From NCBI RefSeq assembly GCF_022919835.1, contig NZ_CP095074.1:682001-746000 (forward strand): DNA of 64,000 nucleotides, given 5' to 3'. Numbering within the stretch: the first letter of the stretch is position 1; each line of letters begins with the position of its first letter. Shown in pieces: positions 47,143-54,546 of this stretch. Source of the stretch: Halobacillus shinanisalinarum (lineage in GTDB: Bacteria > Bacillota > Bacilli > Bacillales > Halobacillaceae). The notes beneath the pieces are model-generated. The model was not told the DNA's origin. It did not search any database and saw only the letters and a list, made by a program, of their open reading frames with translations. The position numbers and the translations under genes are program-made.

Positions 47143-47360
47143 AACAAAAGCTCAAGCGCCCCGGTAGACACGACAGAGGAAGTTCGGCTAAAACCGAAAC
47201 GTCCTGTTTCAACGCCGAACTCCCCCACGTCCTGTGGGGCAATGTGCCAACGTCGAACTGACCGCGTCCTGCGGGCCCAAGACAAGCGACGCAGTGGAGT
47301 GATTCTCCACGGAGGCGATTGACTAGCCTTTAGTATCCTGCGCGCTGGAGCTGGATGTGG
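47143..47360. repeat. Hairpin repeat with nested GTCCT-hairpin insert
   Basis: Outer borders AAAAGCTCAAGCGCC and GCGCGCTGGAGCTGGA match the 123-base family. The insert (about 47180-47280) has GTTCGG (47183) ... CCGAAC (47215-47220) around GAAAC-GTCCT-GTTTC, then CCCCAC-GTCCT-GTGGGG (47223-47239), then CCGC-GTCCT-GCGG (47262-47274). Lies between the aminopropyltransferase start and the DUF350 operon terminator. Confidence 0.8.
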
Positions 47361-47410
47361 TTAACTTCATGTAACCTTATCCACAGTCATTTTTTATAGT
47401 TTCCTTAGCT

Positions 47411-47450
47411 CTAAAAAAGCCACTATGTAGAAGAAACCCATAGTGGCTCA
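47411..47450 (-). terminator. Terminator of the DUF4178-PspA-DUF4247-DUF350 operon
   Basis: AGCCACTATG, loop, CATAGTGGCT, TTTTTT on the minus strand, about 30 bases after the DUF350 gene. Confidence 0.88.
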
Positions 47451-47479
47451 AGCATTCTTTTCAATAACCCGTAGTTTGC

Positions 47480-47875
47480 TTATGTAATGGAAGCCCCAAT
47501 GACAAAAGCTAAACCAATAGAAACGCCCATTGAGACAATTCCAACGGCTGTATTATTTTCCTTCAGCTTCGTTTCCACAGAGAATTTCCTCGTGAATAAT
47601 TCAAATAACAGGTAAGCAACCATTTGTAATATTACACCAAAAGCTCCCCATATTAAGGTATCCCATAATGTGAAGCTGTGATAAATGGCAAACGCTAATA
47701 CAATACAAATCCCGATAATCTTTCCTGAAACCGACATCGCAACAGCTTGATTCCCACTTCCTATTTCATCCCAGTCCTTATATTGTTTGGTGATCCATTC
47801 AAATAAAACTAGACCAATAAGAACGACAACTATACCTAATGCAAAATAACCTATCGTAGCTAAAAATGGCTCCAT
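47480..47875 (-). CDS. DUF350-family membrane protein (YjfL-like)
   Basis: Small integral membrane protein of the DUF350 family, function unknown. The 131 residues form about four helices: TIGYFALGIVVVLIGLVLFEW, GKIIGICIVLAFAIYHSF, WGAFGVILQMVAYLLFELF and NTAVGIVSMGVSIGLAFVIG. The family pattern (gly-rich GNQAVA before helix 2, KENNTAVGI before helix 4) looks like two inverted halves. DUF350 proteins are found elsewhere beside PspA and polyamine or glutathionylspermidine enzymes. Last gene of the operon, 13 bases after the DUF4247 gene. Confidence 0.85.
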   Translation of the reverse strand: MEPFLATIGYFALGIVVVLIGLVLFEWITKQYKDWDEIGSGNQAVAMSVSGKIIGICIVLAFAIYHSFTLWDTLIWGAFGVILQMVAYLLFELFTRKFSVETKLKENNTAVGIVSMGVSIGLAFVIGASIT

Positions 47876-47888
47876 TTAATTCCCTCCT

Positions 47889-48560
47889 CTATTTTCCTGC
47901 GCCAGGCCCTCCCCCGCGATTAGATGATCCGCGGAATGAACCAGATGAACCTGAATTGAACCCGCCGTACATGCCATAGCCTCCGTAGCAATTTCCTGTT
48001 GACTGACAGGTAGACGCCCGTCTTCTTGACCAATCGTTTGAGTCAAGCATTCTGTTTAACAGTGAGTATGCTAACAGTCCTTGGAAGAAGCTAGGTGAAT
48101 AATTGTTTCTCACAAATTCATCGCTGGATAATTCAATCAAAACCAGTCCCGGCTCCGCATCGCTTTCTTGTAGTATAACAAAGTCATCAGGATAGACGAG
48201 GACCTGCTTCCCATCGTTACGTTGACTAACTTCCTCTGGTGCACGATTCGTTTCTAATAATTCAGCGACTTTTGGCAGCGTAAGTTCTTGTGTCATATAA
48301 ATTTTAGAAATGCCCCGGTCTGTTCTAACCGTATCAAGCAATGGGAATCCTTGCTTGATTAATTCTTCAATGGATGAAGCATCGGAGTTATTAATGTTAT
48401 TGATAATTTCACTGCGAGAGGGTTCACTAGGCAATTCTCCATATGTATCCTCGGTGTATGTTCCAGTCATCCCTCTGGAACCACCATTATTGCCAAACAT
48501 GTTAAAACCTATTACAACTGCGATAATAACAACAATTATTACTCCAACATAGTTTCTCAA
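47889..48560 (-). CDS. DUF4247 single-pass membrane protein with glycine-rich tail
   Basis: Function unknown. From the TTG at 48558-48560 (GGAGGGG seven bases before it) the 223-residue protein has one N-terminal membrane helix (YVGVIIVVIIAVVIGFNMFG) and an extracytoplasmic-looking domain (SEIINNINNSDASSIEELIKQGFPLLD, VYPDDFVILQESDAEPGLVLIEL). A Cys pair (CQSTGNC) and a low-complexity tail rich in Gly and Ser end it. The frame open to 48629 runs through a hairpin and is not the start. Third gene of the PspA operon. Confidence 0.78.
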   Translation of the reverse strand: MRNYVGVIIVVIIAVVIGFNMFGNNGGSRGMTGTYTEDTYGELPSEPSRSEIINNINNSDASSIEELIKQGFPLLDTVRTDRGISKIYMTQELTLPKVAELLETNRAPEEVSQRNDGKQVLVYPDDFVILQESDAEPGLVLIELSSDEFVRNNYSPSFFQGLLAYSLLNRMLDSNDWSRRRASTCQSTGNCYGGYGMYGGFNSGSSGSFRGSSNRGGGPGAGK

Positions 48561-48587
48561 GGTGTAACCCCTCCTTCCATCAAAAAT

Positions 48588-48615
48588 ACTCGTGCCTGAC
48601 ATGGTGTCAGGCACG
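48588..48615. repeat. Perfect 12-base-stem hairpin inside the PspA operon
   Basis: TCGTGCCTGACA, CCA loop, TGTCAGGCACGA on the minus strand, followed by GTATTTTT. It lies between pspA and the DUF4247 start. It may act as a partial terminator or an mRNA-stability element; the TGCCTGACA sequence is common between Firmicute genes. Confidence 0.7.
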
Positions 48616-48633
48616 AATAAGCAAACCACCTCA

Positions 48634-49305
48634 TTATTCTTTATTCATTTTCTTTTTAAGTGCAGCTAATTCATCATCAACGCTGTCTTTTTCATCTAGC
48701 GCATCAAATTCATCATCTAAAGAACGATTGGACTTAGAAAGATCCTCACTTGTCTCGGCTTCCGCCTCATGCTGCATTACTTTCTCTTCCATTCTTTCAA
48801 ACCCTTGGCGAGACTCATCACTTCCTATGCCAGACATTGTACGGTTCATCTTCGTACGCGTTTTCGCAGATTCTGCTCTGGCTTTAAGGGAATCTTTTTT
48901 CAACTTCATTTCCTGATATTCTTTTTTCATTTCATCAAGCTTTATACGAAGATTATTTGCATCTTGTTCCGCACGCTCATGAGAGGCCTTGAATTGGTCA
49001 GCCTGTGATTGCTGATTATTTTTGTCCTCTAACGCACGACGTGCTAAATCTTCATTCCCCGCCTCCATTGCTTTCTCAGCTTGCTTCATTCGTTTATCAC
49101 TTAACGCCTGGGCATCATCGTATTTGCGCTTCAACATTTTTTCATTAGCGATTTGTTTAGCAACAGCACTCTCTGCGTCACGAATATCACTTTCCATATC
49201 TCTCATGAATTGGTCGAGCAATTTCACCGGATCTTCTGCCTTATCTAACATAGAATTGAGCTCAGCACCGACAACAGTTTTTACGCGGTTAAAAAGTTTA
49301 AACAT
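48634..49305 (-). CDS. pspA: PspA/IM30-family membrane-stress protein
   Basis: Peripheral membrane protein of the PspA/Vipp1/LiaH (ESCRT-III-like) superfamily that coats and stabilises damaged membranes. The 223 residues begin with an amphipathic helix (MFKLFNRVKTVVGAELNSML). A long coiled coil follows: DPVKLLDQFMRDMESDIRDAESAVAKQIANEKMLKRKYD and onward through SHERAEQDANNLRIKLDEMKKEYQEMKLKK. The tail is acidic. Second gene of a SigW-promoted operon. Whether it corresponds to B. subtilis PspA or LiaH by descent is not clear. Confidence 0.93.
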   Translation of the reverse strand: MFKLFNRVKTVVGAELNSMLDKAEDPVKLLDQFMRDMESDIRDAESAVAKQIANEKMLKRKYDDAQALSDKRMKQAEKAMEAGNEDLARRALEDKNNQQSQADQFKASHERAEQDANNLRIKLDEMKKEYQEMKLKKDSLKARAESAKTRTKMNRTMSGIGSDESRQGFERMEEKVMQHEAEAETSEDLSKSNRSLDDEFDALDEKDSVDDELAALKKKMNKE

Positions 49306-49321
49306 TTAATTTTCCTCCTTA

Positions 49322-49831
49322 TTATTGAGAACCAGCAATAATTTTAAGTTCATAGGCTTCGATATCATATCCGTAACTTACTTCAATCTCACTACCCCAG
49401 GATTCTAAGGATAGGTATGTCTCTTCGTCCTCAGAAATATACTCAGCATAACGGGTCGTTCGGCCGTTTATATTCTTGCTCCGACCTTCTCCCGTCACAT
49501 ATGCTTCACCTTCCTCATCCTTATGATAGATGGTATCTTCATATTCAATTTGCTTTAGAAAAGAATCAACCGGTAGCTTTATTGTCTCATATATACCAAG
49601 CTCTAGCTCGTCATCCATCTCAGCAGACAGCCATTTTATATTTGTGCCTTCGAGTAGCTGATAGGAAAACCATTCATATGAACCATCACGGTAGGTGATT
49701 TTCCCCACCACTTCATAATCCACAAGATCGTAAGTGATGATATCCCCCACTTTAATGTTAAGAGCTGTCCGCTCTTTTACATCAGGTGTTTCTGTCTTTT
49801 TATTTGAAAACAATTTCGAAAAAAATCCCAA
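49322..49831 (-). CDS. DUF4178 protein
   Basis: Soluble protein with a DUF4178 domain, function unknown. The start is TTG at 49829-49831, with GAGGTGAG three bases before it; a frame open to 49849 is not supported. After a short basic N-terminus (GFFSKLFSNKKTE) come beta-rich blocks LNIKVGDIITYDLVDYEVVGKITYRDG, WFSYQLLEGTNIKWLSAEMDDE, and YAEYISEDEETYLSLESWG. First gene of the operon, 16 bases before pspA. DUF4178 genes often accompany PspA and DUF350 genes. Confidence 0.8.
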   Translation of the reverse strand: MGFFSKLFSNKKTETPDVKERTALNIKVGDIITYDLVDYEVVGKITYRDGSYEWFSYQLLEGTNIKWLSAEMDDELELGIYETIKLPVDSFLKQIEYEDTIYHKDEEGEAYVTGEGRSKNINGRTTRYAEYISEDEETYLSLESWGSEIEVSYGYDIEAYELKIIAGSQ

Positions 49832-49870
49832 TTGCTCACCTCTCTTCAACTATGACCTTGTACCTGTATG

Positions 49871-49897
49871 TACGTGAGTATCCCATAGTTGGTTTCA
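49871..49897 (-). promoter_or_regulatory. SigW-type ECF promoter of the PspA operon
   Basis: Minus strand TGAAAC (49892-49897), 17-base spacer, CGTA (49871-49874), about 40 bases before the DUF4178 start. Same geometry as the ysdB promoter at 4008-4034. Confidence 0.82.
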
Positions 49898-50025
49898 CTT
49901 TTTTAAAACTTTTTTATTCAAATTTAACAACAACACTATTTTACCCTAGAAATTACAAAGAACACAAAAATAACTATCCATCATTCAAATAACTGCGCGG
50001 AAAAAATCACGGAAGTTCCACTATA

Positions 50026-50225
50026 AGTATGTGTTCAAAAGTTGACGAATGAGAACGTCGACCAAGATCATCACCTTCTGTGCCAAAGTCGACACGGGCA
50101 CGTTCCTTGTCGCAAGAAGTTCAATGCGCGAAAGTTTTGGGGACCACAGCGTATATCCTCATACGTGAGGACCGGATAAACTGAGCAACGAAGAAATTCG
50201 CCGATTTTCATTTTGAACATCCTCT
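50026..50225 (-). repeat. MITE-like element, inverse copy
   Basis: Read on the minus strand it begins AGAGGATGTTCAAAATG and ends CGTCAACTTTTGAACACATACT. It aligns along its length with the copy at 42709-42923. Lies between the ald terminator and the PspA-operon promoter; 49900-50025 holds nothing else evident. Confidence 0.78.
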
Positions 50226-50226
50226 A

Positions 50227-50260
50227 TAAAAAAACAGTAGAACGGTATGTGCCCTACTGT
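50227..50260 (-). terminator. Terminator of ald
   Basis: AACAGTAGGGC, loop, GTTCTACTGTT, seven T on the minus strand. Confidence 0.83.
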
Positions 50261-50268
50261 TACTAAAC

Positions 50269-51387
50269 CTATTTTTTTAAAAGCTCACTAGCACTGGCAT
50301 AGTCAAGACCGTGTGCTTCTGCTACTGCTTGATAAGTTACATAGCCGTCAAGTGTATTAATCCCTTTAAACAGGGCTTCATTGTCCTGGCATGCCTGCTT
50401 GCACCCTTTGTTTGCAAGCTGGAGGGCATAGGGAACAGTCACGTTAGTCAAGCCAATTGTTGACGTGCGTGGCACGGCACCAGGCATGTTTGCTACAGCA
50501 TAATGTAATACCCCGAACTTTTCATACGTTGGATTATCATGTGTCGTAATTCGATCTGTCGTAGCAAAAATTCCGCCCTGGTCAATCGCAACGTCGACAA
50601 TAACAGAACCTTCTGGCATCGACTTCACCATTTCTTCTGTAACAAGTTTAGGGGCTTTTGCTCCCGGAATAAGAACAGCGCCGACGACTAAGTCGGATTC
50701 CTCAAGTGATTCTTGAATGTTTAATGGATTCGACATCAGTGTGTTAATTTCCGATCCAAAAATATCATCAAGTTGACGCAGGCGTTCTGGATTCAAATCG
50801 ATGATCGTAACATCAGCCCCTAGGCCCATTGCAATTTTAGCAGCATTAGTTCCTACAACACCGCCACCTATAACGGTTACTCTCCCCCGCCTTACGCCAG
50901 GAATTCCTCCGAGAAGAATCCCTTTGCCGCCGTGAGATTTCTCTAAAAATTGTGCTCCAATTTGTGAAGCCATTCTCCCCGCCACTTCACTCATTGGTGT
51001 AAGTAATGGCAGCGACCCATTTGAAAGTTGTACCGTTTCATAAGCGATCGCAACCACGTTCTGGTCAATTAATGCCTTCGTTAGTTCCGGTTCTGGTGCT
51101 AGATGTAAATAAGTAAATAAGATAAGTCCTTTATAAAAGTAATCATACTCTTCAGGAAGCGGCTCCTTTACCTTCATCACCATTTCCTGACTCCATGCTT
51201 CCTTTGCTGTGGATACAATTGTTGCTCCTGCTTCTTGATACTGCTCATTTGTAAAGTTTGAGCCGACCCCTGCATTTGTTTCAACAAAAACCTCATGCCC
51301 GACATTTTGTAAGGTAATGACTCCAGCAGGTGTCATGGCCACACGGTTCTCATTGTTCTTCACTTCTCTTGGTATACCAATTTTCAT
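50269..51387 (-). CDS. ald: Alanine dehydrogenase
   Basis: NAD-dependent oxidative deamination of L-alanine to pyruvate and ammonia, used for alanine catabolism and during sporulation or germination. The 372 residues begin [20 protein letters not shown]. The catalytic Lys is in [14 protein letters not shown], His in [12 protein letters not shown], the Rossmann loop is [21 protein letters not shown], and DVAIDQGG lies near the active site. Monocistronic with its own terminator. Confidence 0.96.
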   Translation of the reverse strand: MKIGIPREVKNNENRVAMTPAGVITLQNVGHEVFVETNAGVGSNFTNEQYQEAGATIVSTAKEAWSQEMVMKVKEPLPEEYDYFYKGLILFTYLHLAPEPELTKALIDQNVVAIAYETVQLSNGSLPLLTPMSEVAGRMASQIGAQFLEKSHGGKGILLGGIPGVRRGRVTVIGGGVVGTNAAKIAMGLGADVTIIDLNPERLRQLDDIFGSEINTLMSNPLNIQESLEESDLVVGAVLIPGAKAPKLVTEEMVKSMPEGSVIVDVAIDQGGIFATTDRITTHDNPTYEKFGVLHYAVANMPGAVPRTSTIGLTNVTVPYALQLANKGCKQACQDNEALFKGINTLDGYVTYQAVAEAHGLDYASASELLKK

Positions 51388-51527
51388 AAATACTTAACCT
51401 CCCACTTCCATTCGATCAGAACAATCATATCGTTATGTCGAAACCACTATATCGTTATTTTAAACAAGTGAACTAATAGCTATTCTGTAAGCCCTTTCAT
51501 TGCAACAAATTCTTATTTTTTATGTTT

Positions 51528-52286
51528 TTAGCGATAACGGTTAATAACATCTAATCCTCCGGTGACTTCATAAATTGTGCCAGTAATCATATCCGATTGC
51601 TCTTCACAGAGAAAAGCGATCGTTCGAGCAATATCTTCTCCTGTACCGGGCCTCCCAATTGGGGTTTTCTCATCTTTGATTTTTCTGCCTTGTTCAATGG
51701 ATGCCTCTTTCATTTCCCCTGTAATGTTCCCCGGACAAACCATATTTGAAGTAATGCCAAATTCCGCTTCTTCAAAAGCAATCGTTTTTGTTAGTGAAAC
51801 CAAGCCTACTTTCGCTGCAGCAAAGGCTGAACGATAAATCCATCCCGATGAAGATCCCGCTCCTTGAAAGCCATAGTTTATAATTCGGCCAAATGATTGG
51901 ACTCTCATAATTGGAATGATCTGTTTAAGTAAATAAAATGCTGCATCTAGGTTTCCCCTGATCATGGCATTCCATTCATCATCAGAATAATCGACCAGTT
52001 TTTTCCGCTCAAAAACATATGGCCCTGCATTATTTATTAAAAAATCTATTCTCCCGAAACGATCCATCGTTTCCTTGACAAGCCGTTTGAGGTCTGCTTT
52101 TGATGTGACATCTACTTGTACTAAGTGAATGCGGTTGTTTATAGATGCATATTGCTCGATTAGCTCTTCCGCCTTTTTCTTATCGTTTCTATATGTAACC
52201 GTAACAGAATGACCTGCCTGTAAAAATTGTTCCGTCACTTTTTTTCCTAATCCTTTTGTTCCTGCTGTAATGATGGCATGACGCAT
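51528..52286 (-). CDS. ytkK: YtkK-like short-chain dehydrogenase/reductase with altered active site
   Basis: SDR-fold protein with cofactor loop AIITAGTKGLGKKV, the NNAG motif (FLINNAGPYVFERKKL) and a C-terminal G-rich end (ITGTIYEVTGGLDVINRY). The usual YxxxK catalytic pair is replaced by FAAAK (YRSAFAAAKVGLVSLTK), so the Tyr is missing although an earlier Tyr stands four residues before. From memory B. subtilis YtkK shares this change. Start at ATG 52286 with GGGAGAA before it. Substrate and even enzymatic activity are uncertain. Confidence 0.83.
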   Translation of the reverse strand: MRHAIITAGTKGLGKKVTEQFLQAGHSVTVTYRNDKKKAEELIEQYASINNRIHLVQVDVTSKADLKRLVKETMDRFGRIDFLINNAGPYVFERKKLVDYSDDEWNAMIRGNLDAAFYLLKQIIPIMRVQSFGRIINYGFQGAGSSSGWIYRSAFAAAKVGLVSLTKTIAFEEAEFGITSNMVCPGNITGEMKEASIEQGRKIKDEKTPIGRPGTGEDIARTIAFLCEEQSDMITGTIYEVTGGLDVINRYR

Positions 52287-52573
52287 ATGCACTTCTCCCT
52301 TCAGTGGGGTTTATGATTAACTATATTTCATACAATGTTTTCTCATGCTTCAGTTGTTCATTTACAAAAATTCAAGACCTAAACTTACTTTACTACAAAT
52401 AGGGAATAAGGTTCAGCTGTTACGCTTGAAACGATACAACCCTTTTGCTGAAAATTTGCTGTTATTGTACTTTATTATTAATAGTCTAAAAAAGTGCTAA
52501 AGGAAAGTAAGAATCACTATCACAGCCTTGATCGTGTTATAATATTAATAATAAAAGGAAGGGAGAGTTCATA

Positions 52574-53029
52574 ATGACATTTGAGTACAAGGATATCGTT
52601 GTTGCCGTTGATGGTTCAGAAACGGCAGAGGTAGCTTTTAACAAAGCCATCGATATCGCGAATCGAAACCAGTCAAAACTAATATTATCCCATATTGTTG
52701 ATACCCGAGCATTTTCAACTGTGGAAGCGTACGATCGTTCCCTTGCCATACGTGCAGAAAAATACGCAACAGAGTTGCTTGAGGATTATCAAAAGAAGGC
52801 CGAAGCAGCTGGTGTAACCAATGTGATGATTGACATCGATTACGGTTCACCAAAAATAAAAATTGCAAAAGATGTTGCTCCTAAACATCAAGCTGACTTA
52901 ATTATTTGCGGAGCTACTGGCTTAAATGTCATGGAACGCTTCTTTATCGGTAGTGTTTCCGAACACATCATTAGATACGCAACTTGTGATGTCCTCGTGG
53001 TACGTGACGATGATAAAGATGAAGAATAA
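52574..53029 (+). CDS. Universal stress protein (UspA family)
   Basis: Single-domain universal stress protein, 151 residues. YKDIVVAVDGSETAEVAFNKAIDIA and the nucleotide-binding G-2x-G-9x-G-S/T pattern (GATGLNVMERFFIGSVSEHII ... CDVLVVR) suggest an ATP-binding member. AGGAAGGGAGAG precedes the ATG and TATAAT stands about 35 bases upstream. Monocistronic, convergent with moaB through a shared terminator. The 287 bases upstream (52287-52573) hold no other gene I can support. Confidence 0.92.
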   Translation: MTFEYKDIVVAVDGSETAEVAFNKAIDIANRNQSKLILSHIVDTRAFSTVEAYDRSLAIRAEKYATELLEDYQKKAEAAGVTNVMIDIDYGSPKIKIAKDVAPKHQADLIICGATGLNVMERFFIGSVSEHIIRYATCDVLVVRDDDKDEE

Positions 53030-53030
53030 G

Positions 53031-53058
53031 TAAAGACGCTGAACAATCAGCGTCTTTA
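53031..53058. terminator. Bidirectional terminator between usp and moaB
   Basis: TAAAGACGCTGA, ACAA loop, TCAGCGTCTTTA: perfect stem between convergent genes. Confidence 0.92.
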
Positions 53059-53066
53059 CTTATTCT

Positions 53067-53579
53067 CTATAAATCCTTGTGAAGCTCTCCCACCACATGG
53101 GTGATTTCAGGTAAAATGAGCTTATTCATAGCCAGCTTTACCGCACCGCTCGACCCCGGGGTTGAGAATATTGCTGTCCCTCCGCTCACCCCTGCTGTGG
53201 CTCGCGATAGAATGGCGGCAGATCCAATATCCTCTTTATAGCTCAGCATACGAAACAATTCACCAAAACCCGGTATCTCCTTTTCCAATAGAGGAGTCAC
53301 GGTCTCAATCGTCACATCCCGCAGCGCAATTCCCGTCCCCCCATTTGTTAAGACTACCTCAATCTTTTCGTCACGAATCCCTTGCTGTATCGCTGTTTCT
53401 ATAGTCGCTCTTTCATCCTTAACAATCCGATGTTCAACCACTACATGTTGAGCTTCCTCTAGCTTTTCAATCATAAGCTTTCCGCTTTTATCAGTTTCCT
53501 TTGTTCTCGTATCACTAACCGTAATAACCATGCAGCGAACAGTCTCAGGTGCTTCCTTTTTGTGCTGATCAACAGCCAT
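53067..53579 (-). CDS. moaB: Molybdenum cofactor biosynthesis protein MoaB
   Basis: Adenylyltransferase-type protein of molybdopterin assembly, related to MogA. The 170 residues have the MoCF-domain motifs VITVSDTRTKETDKSGKLM, VVLTNGGTGIALRDVTIE and GSSGAVKLAMNKLILPEI. MoaB also survives in genomes with few molybdoenzymes, so its presence alone does not prove cofactor use. It follows the ecsC-like gene by three bases on the same strand. Confidence 0.94.
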   Translation of the reverse strand: MAVDQHKKEAPETVRCMVITVSDTRTKETDKSGKLMIEKLEEAQHVVVEHRIVKDERATIETAIQQGIRDEKIEVVLTNGGTGIALRDVTIETVTPLLEKEIPGFGELFRMLSYKEDIGSAAILSRATAGVSGGTAIFSTPGSSGAVKLAMNKLILPEITHVVGELHKDL

Positions 53580-53582
53580 TTC

Positions 53583-54407
53583 CTACCCCTCCTGTTCCAT
53601 CATCAAATGTCTGTATTGGTAAAATTTCATCGCAAATTCTGTCATTTGTTTAGTCAGTTGATAATTGGAATAAGCACCGATTGCGACACTTACGAGAGGA
53701 ATGCCCTGAAACAGCTTCCTTCTAAACATTAAAATGAACAATGACTTAAAGGACTGCTTCAAAGGCTGTTCTAACCACGTTTCATCTGTGATTTGGTCAT
53801 TCCCCTCATACACATAAGGATGATCATTATTTCTTATTTCCTCAATTAAATCATCCCATGCTGCCAATTGAAGACGCTTAGGCAGCATCGCCGCATGAAA
53901 CACTTTAAATGAGATCATCATCTCATAAGGATGGTTCATTTCATGACCAAATGTTAACCCAATTAATTGAACAGCCCGCAAATTTAAAATTGTCATCAAC
54001 GGAAAATCGACGCCCAGCAGCAGCCATCCCCCAGTTCCAGTTAGCCCCCCTTGCGCAAAAGAATATAAACGGCCTCTTGCCACCTGCTGATCAGCTATGT
54101 AGGTTAGTTGGTTCACATCCAACTGTCTCATGTCCTCCACATAAGTCACCTCAGACTGAAAGATACGACCCACCGTCAAGATTCGTTCACGCGCATCATT
54201 TTGAAAAGCAGACCCTTGAAGAAAAGCATGTGTATGAAAAAGCCATCCGTCTAACCTTGAAAAAAATTTTTGTTTTACATCAGGATTGATTTGATCAAAG
54301 GAGTCACGAATCCAGTGATCATACAGAACTTCGAAGTCATTGGCTTGATAGCTGGAATGATGTTCCTGCCATCTCTCAATCCCCTTCATCACACTTTTTT
54401 TAGTCAA
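53583..54407 (-). CDS. EcsC-family protein
   Basis: Member of the EcsC protein family, 274 residues, function unknown. The name comes from the third gene of the ecs ABC-transporter operon of B. subtilis, but this gene has no transporter beside it. GGLTGTGGWLLLGVDFPLMTILNLRAVQLIGLTFGHE is the family's conserved hydrophobic centre. FQGIPLVSVAIGAYSNYQLTKQMTEFAMKFYQYRHLM forms the C-terminus. Overlaps nothing and is followed three bases later by moaB. Confidence 0.82.
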   Translation of the reverse strand: MTKKSVMKGIERWQEHHSSYQANDFEVLYDHWIRDSFDQINPDVKQKFFSRLDGWLFHTHAFLQGSAFQNDARERILTVGRIFQSEVTYVEDMRQLDVNQLTYIADQQVARGRLYSFAQGGLTGTGGWLLLGVDFPLMTILNLRAVQLIGLTFGHEMNHPYEMMISFKVFHAAMLPKRLQLAAWDDLIEEIRNNDHPYVYEGNDQITDETWLEQPLKQSFKSLFILMFRRKLFQGIPLVSVAIGAYSNYQLTKQMTEFAMKFYQYRHLMMEQEG

Positions 54408-54500
54408 AAAACACCACTCCTTCCGTACCCATCGTTATGTCTAATTGTAGCTTGAAACAGCTAAAAAGGAAAATCGAAGTAGTCTTGTTCTTGAACAAAA

Positions 54501-54543
54501 AGAAAGGAAGGTAGAATGCACGAAGCTGTCTACCTTCCTTTTA
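54501..54543 (-). terminator. Terminator of ackA
   Basis: AAAGGAAGGTAGA, loop, TCTACCTTCCTTTT at the ackA stop. Confidence 0.85.
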
Positions 54544-54546
54544 GTA

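Noticed and set aside
47083..47322. 79-codon frame on the plus strand
   Set aside because: It lies in the repeat with nested hairpins and has no family likeness.
49786..49992. 68-codon frame on the plus strand upstream of the PspA operon
   Set aside because: It covers the DUF4178 start and the SigW promoter; very low-complexity translation.
52430..52465. Second SigW-like promoter (TGAAAC near 52435)
   Set aside because: No CGTA at 16-17 bases; the usp gene has a TATAAT much closer.
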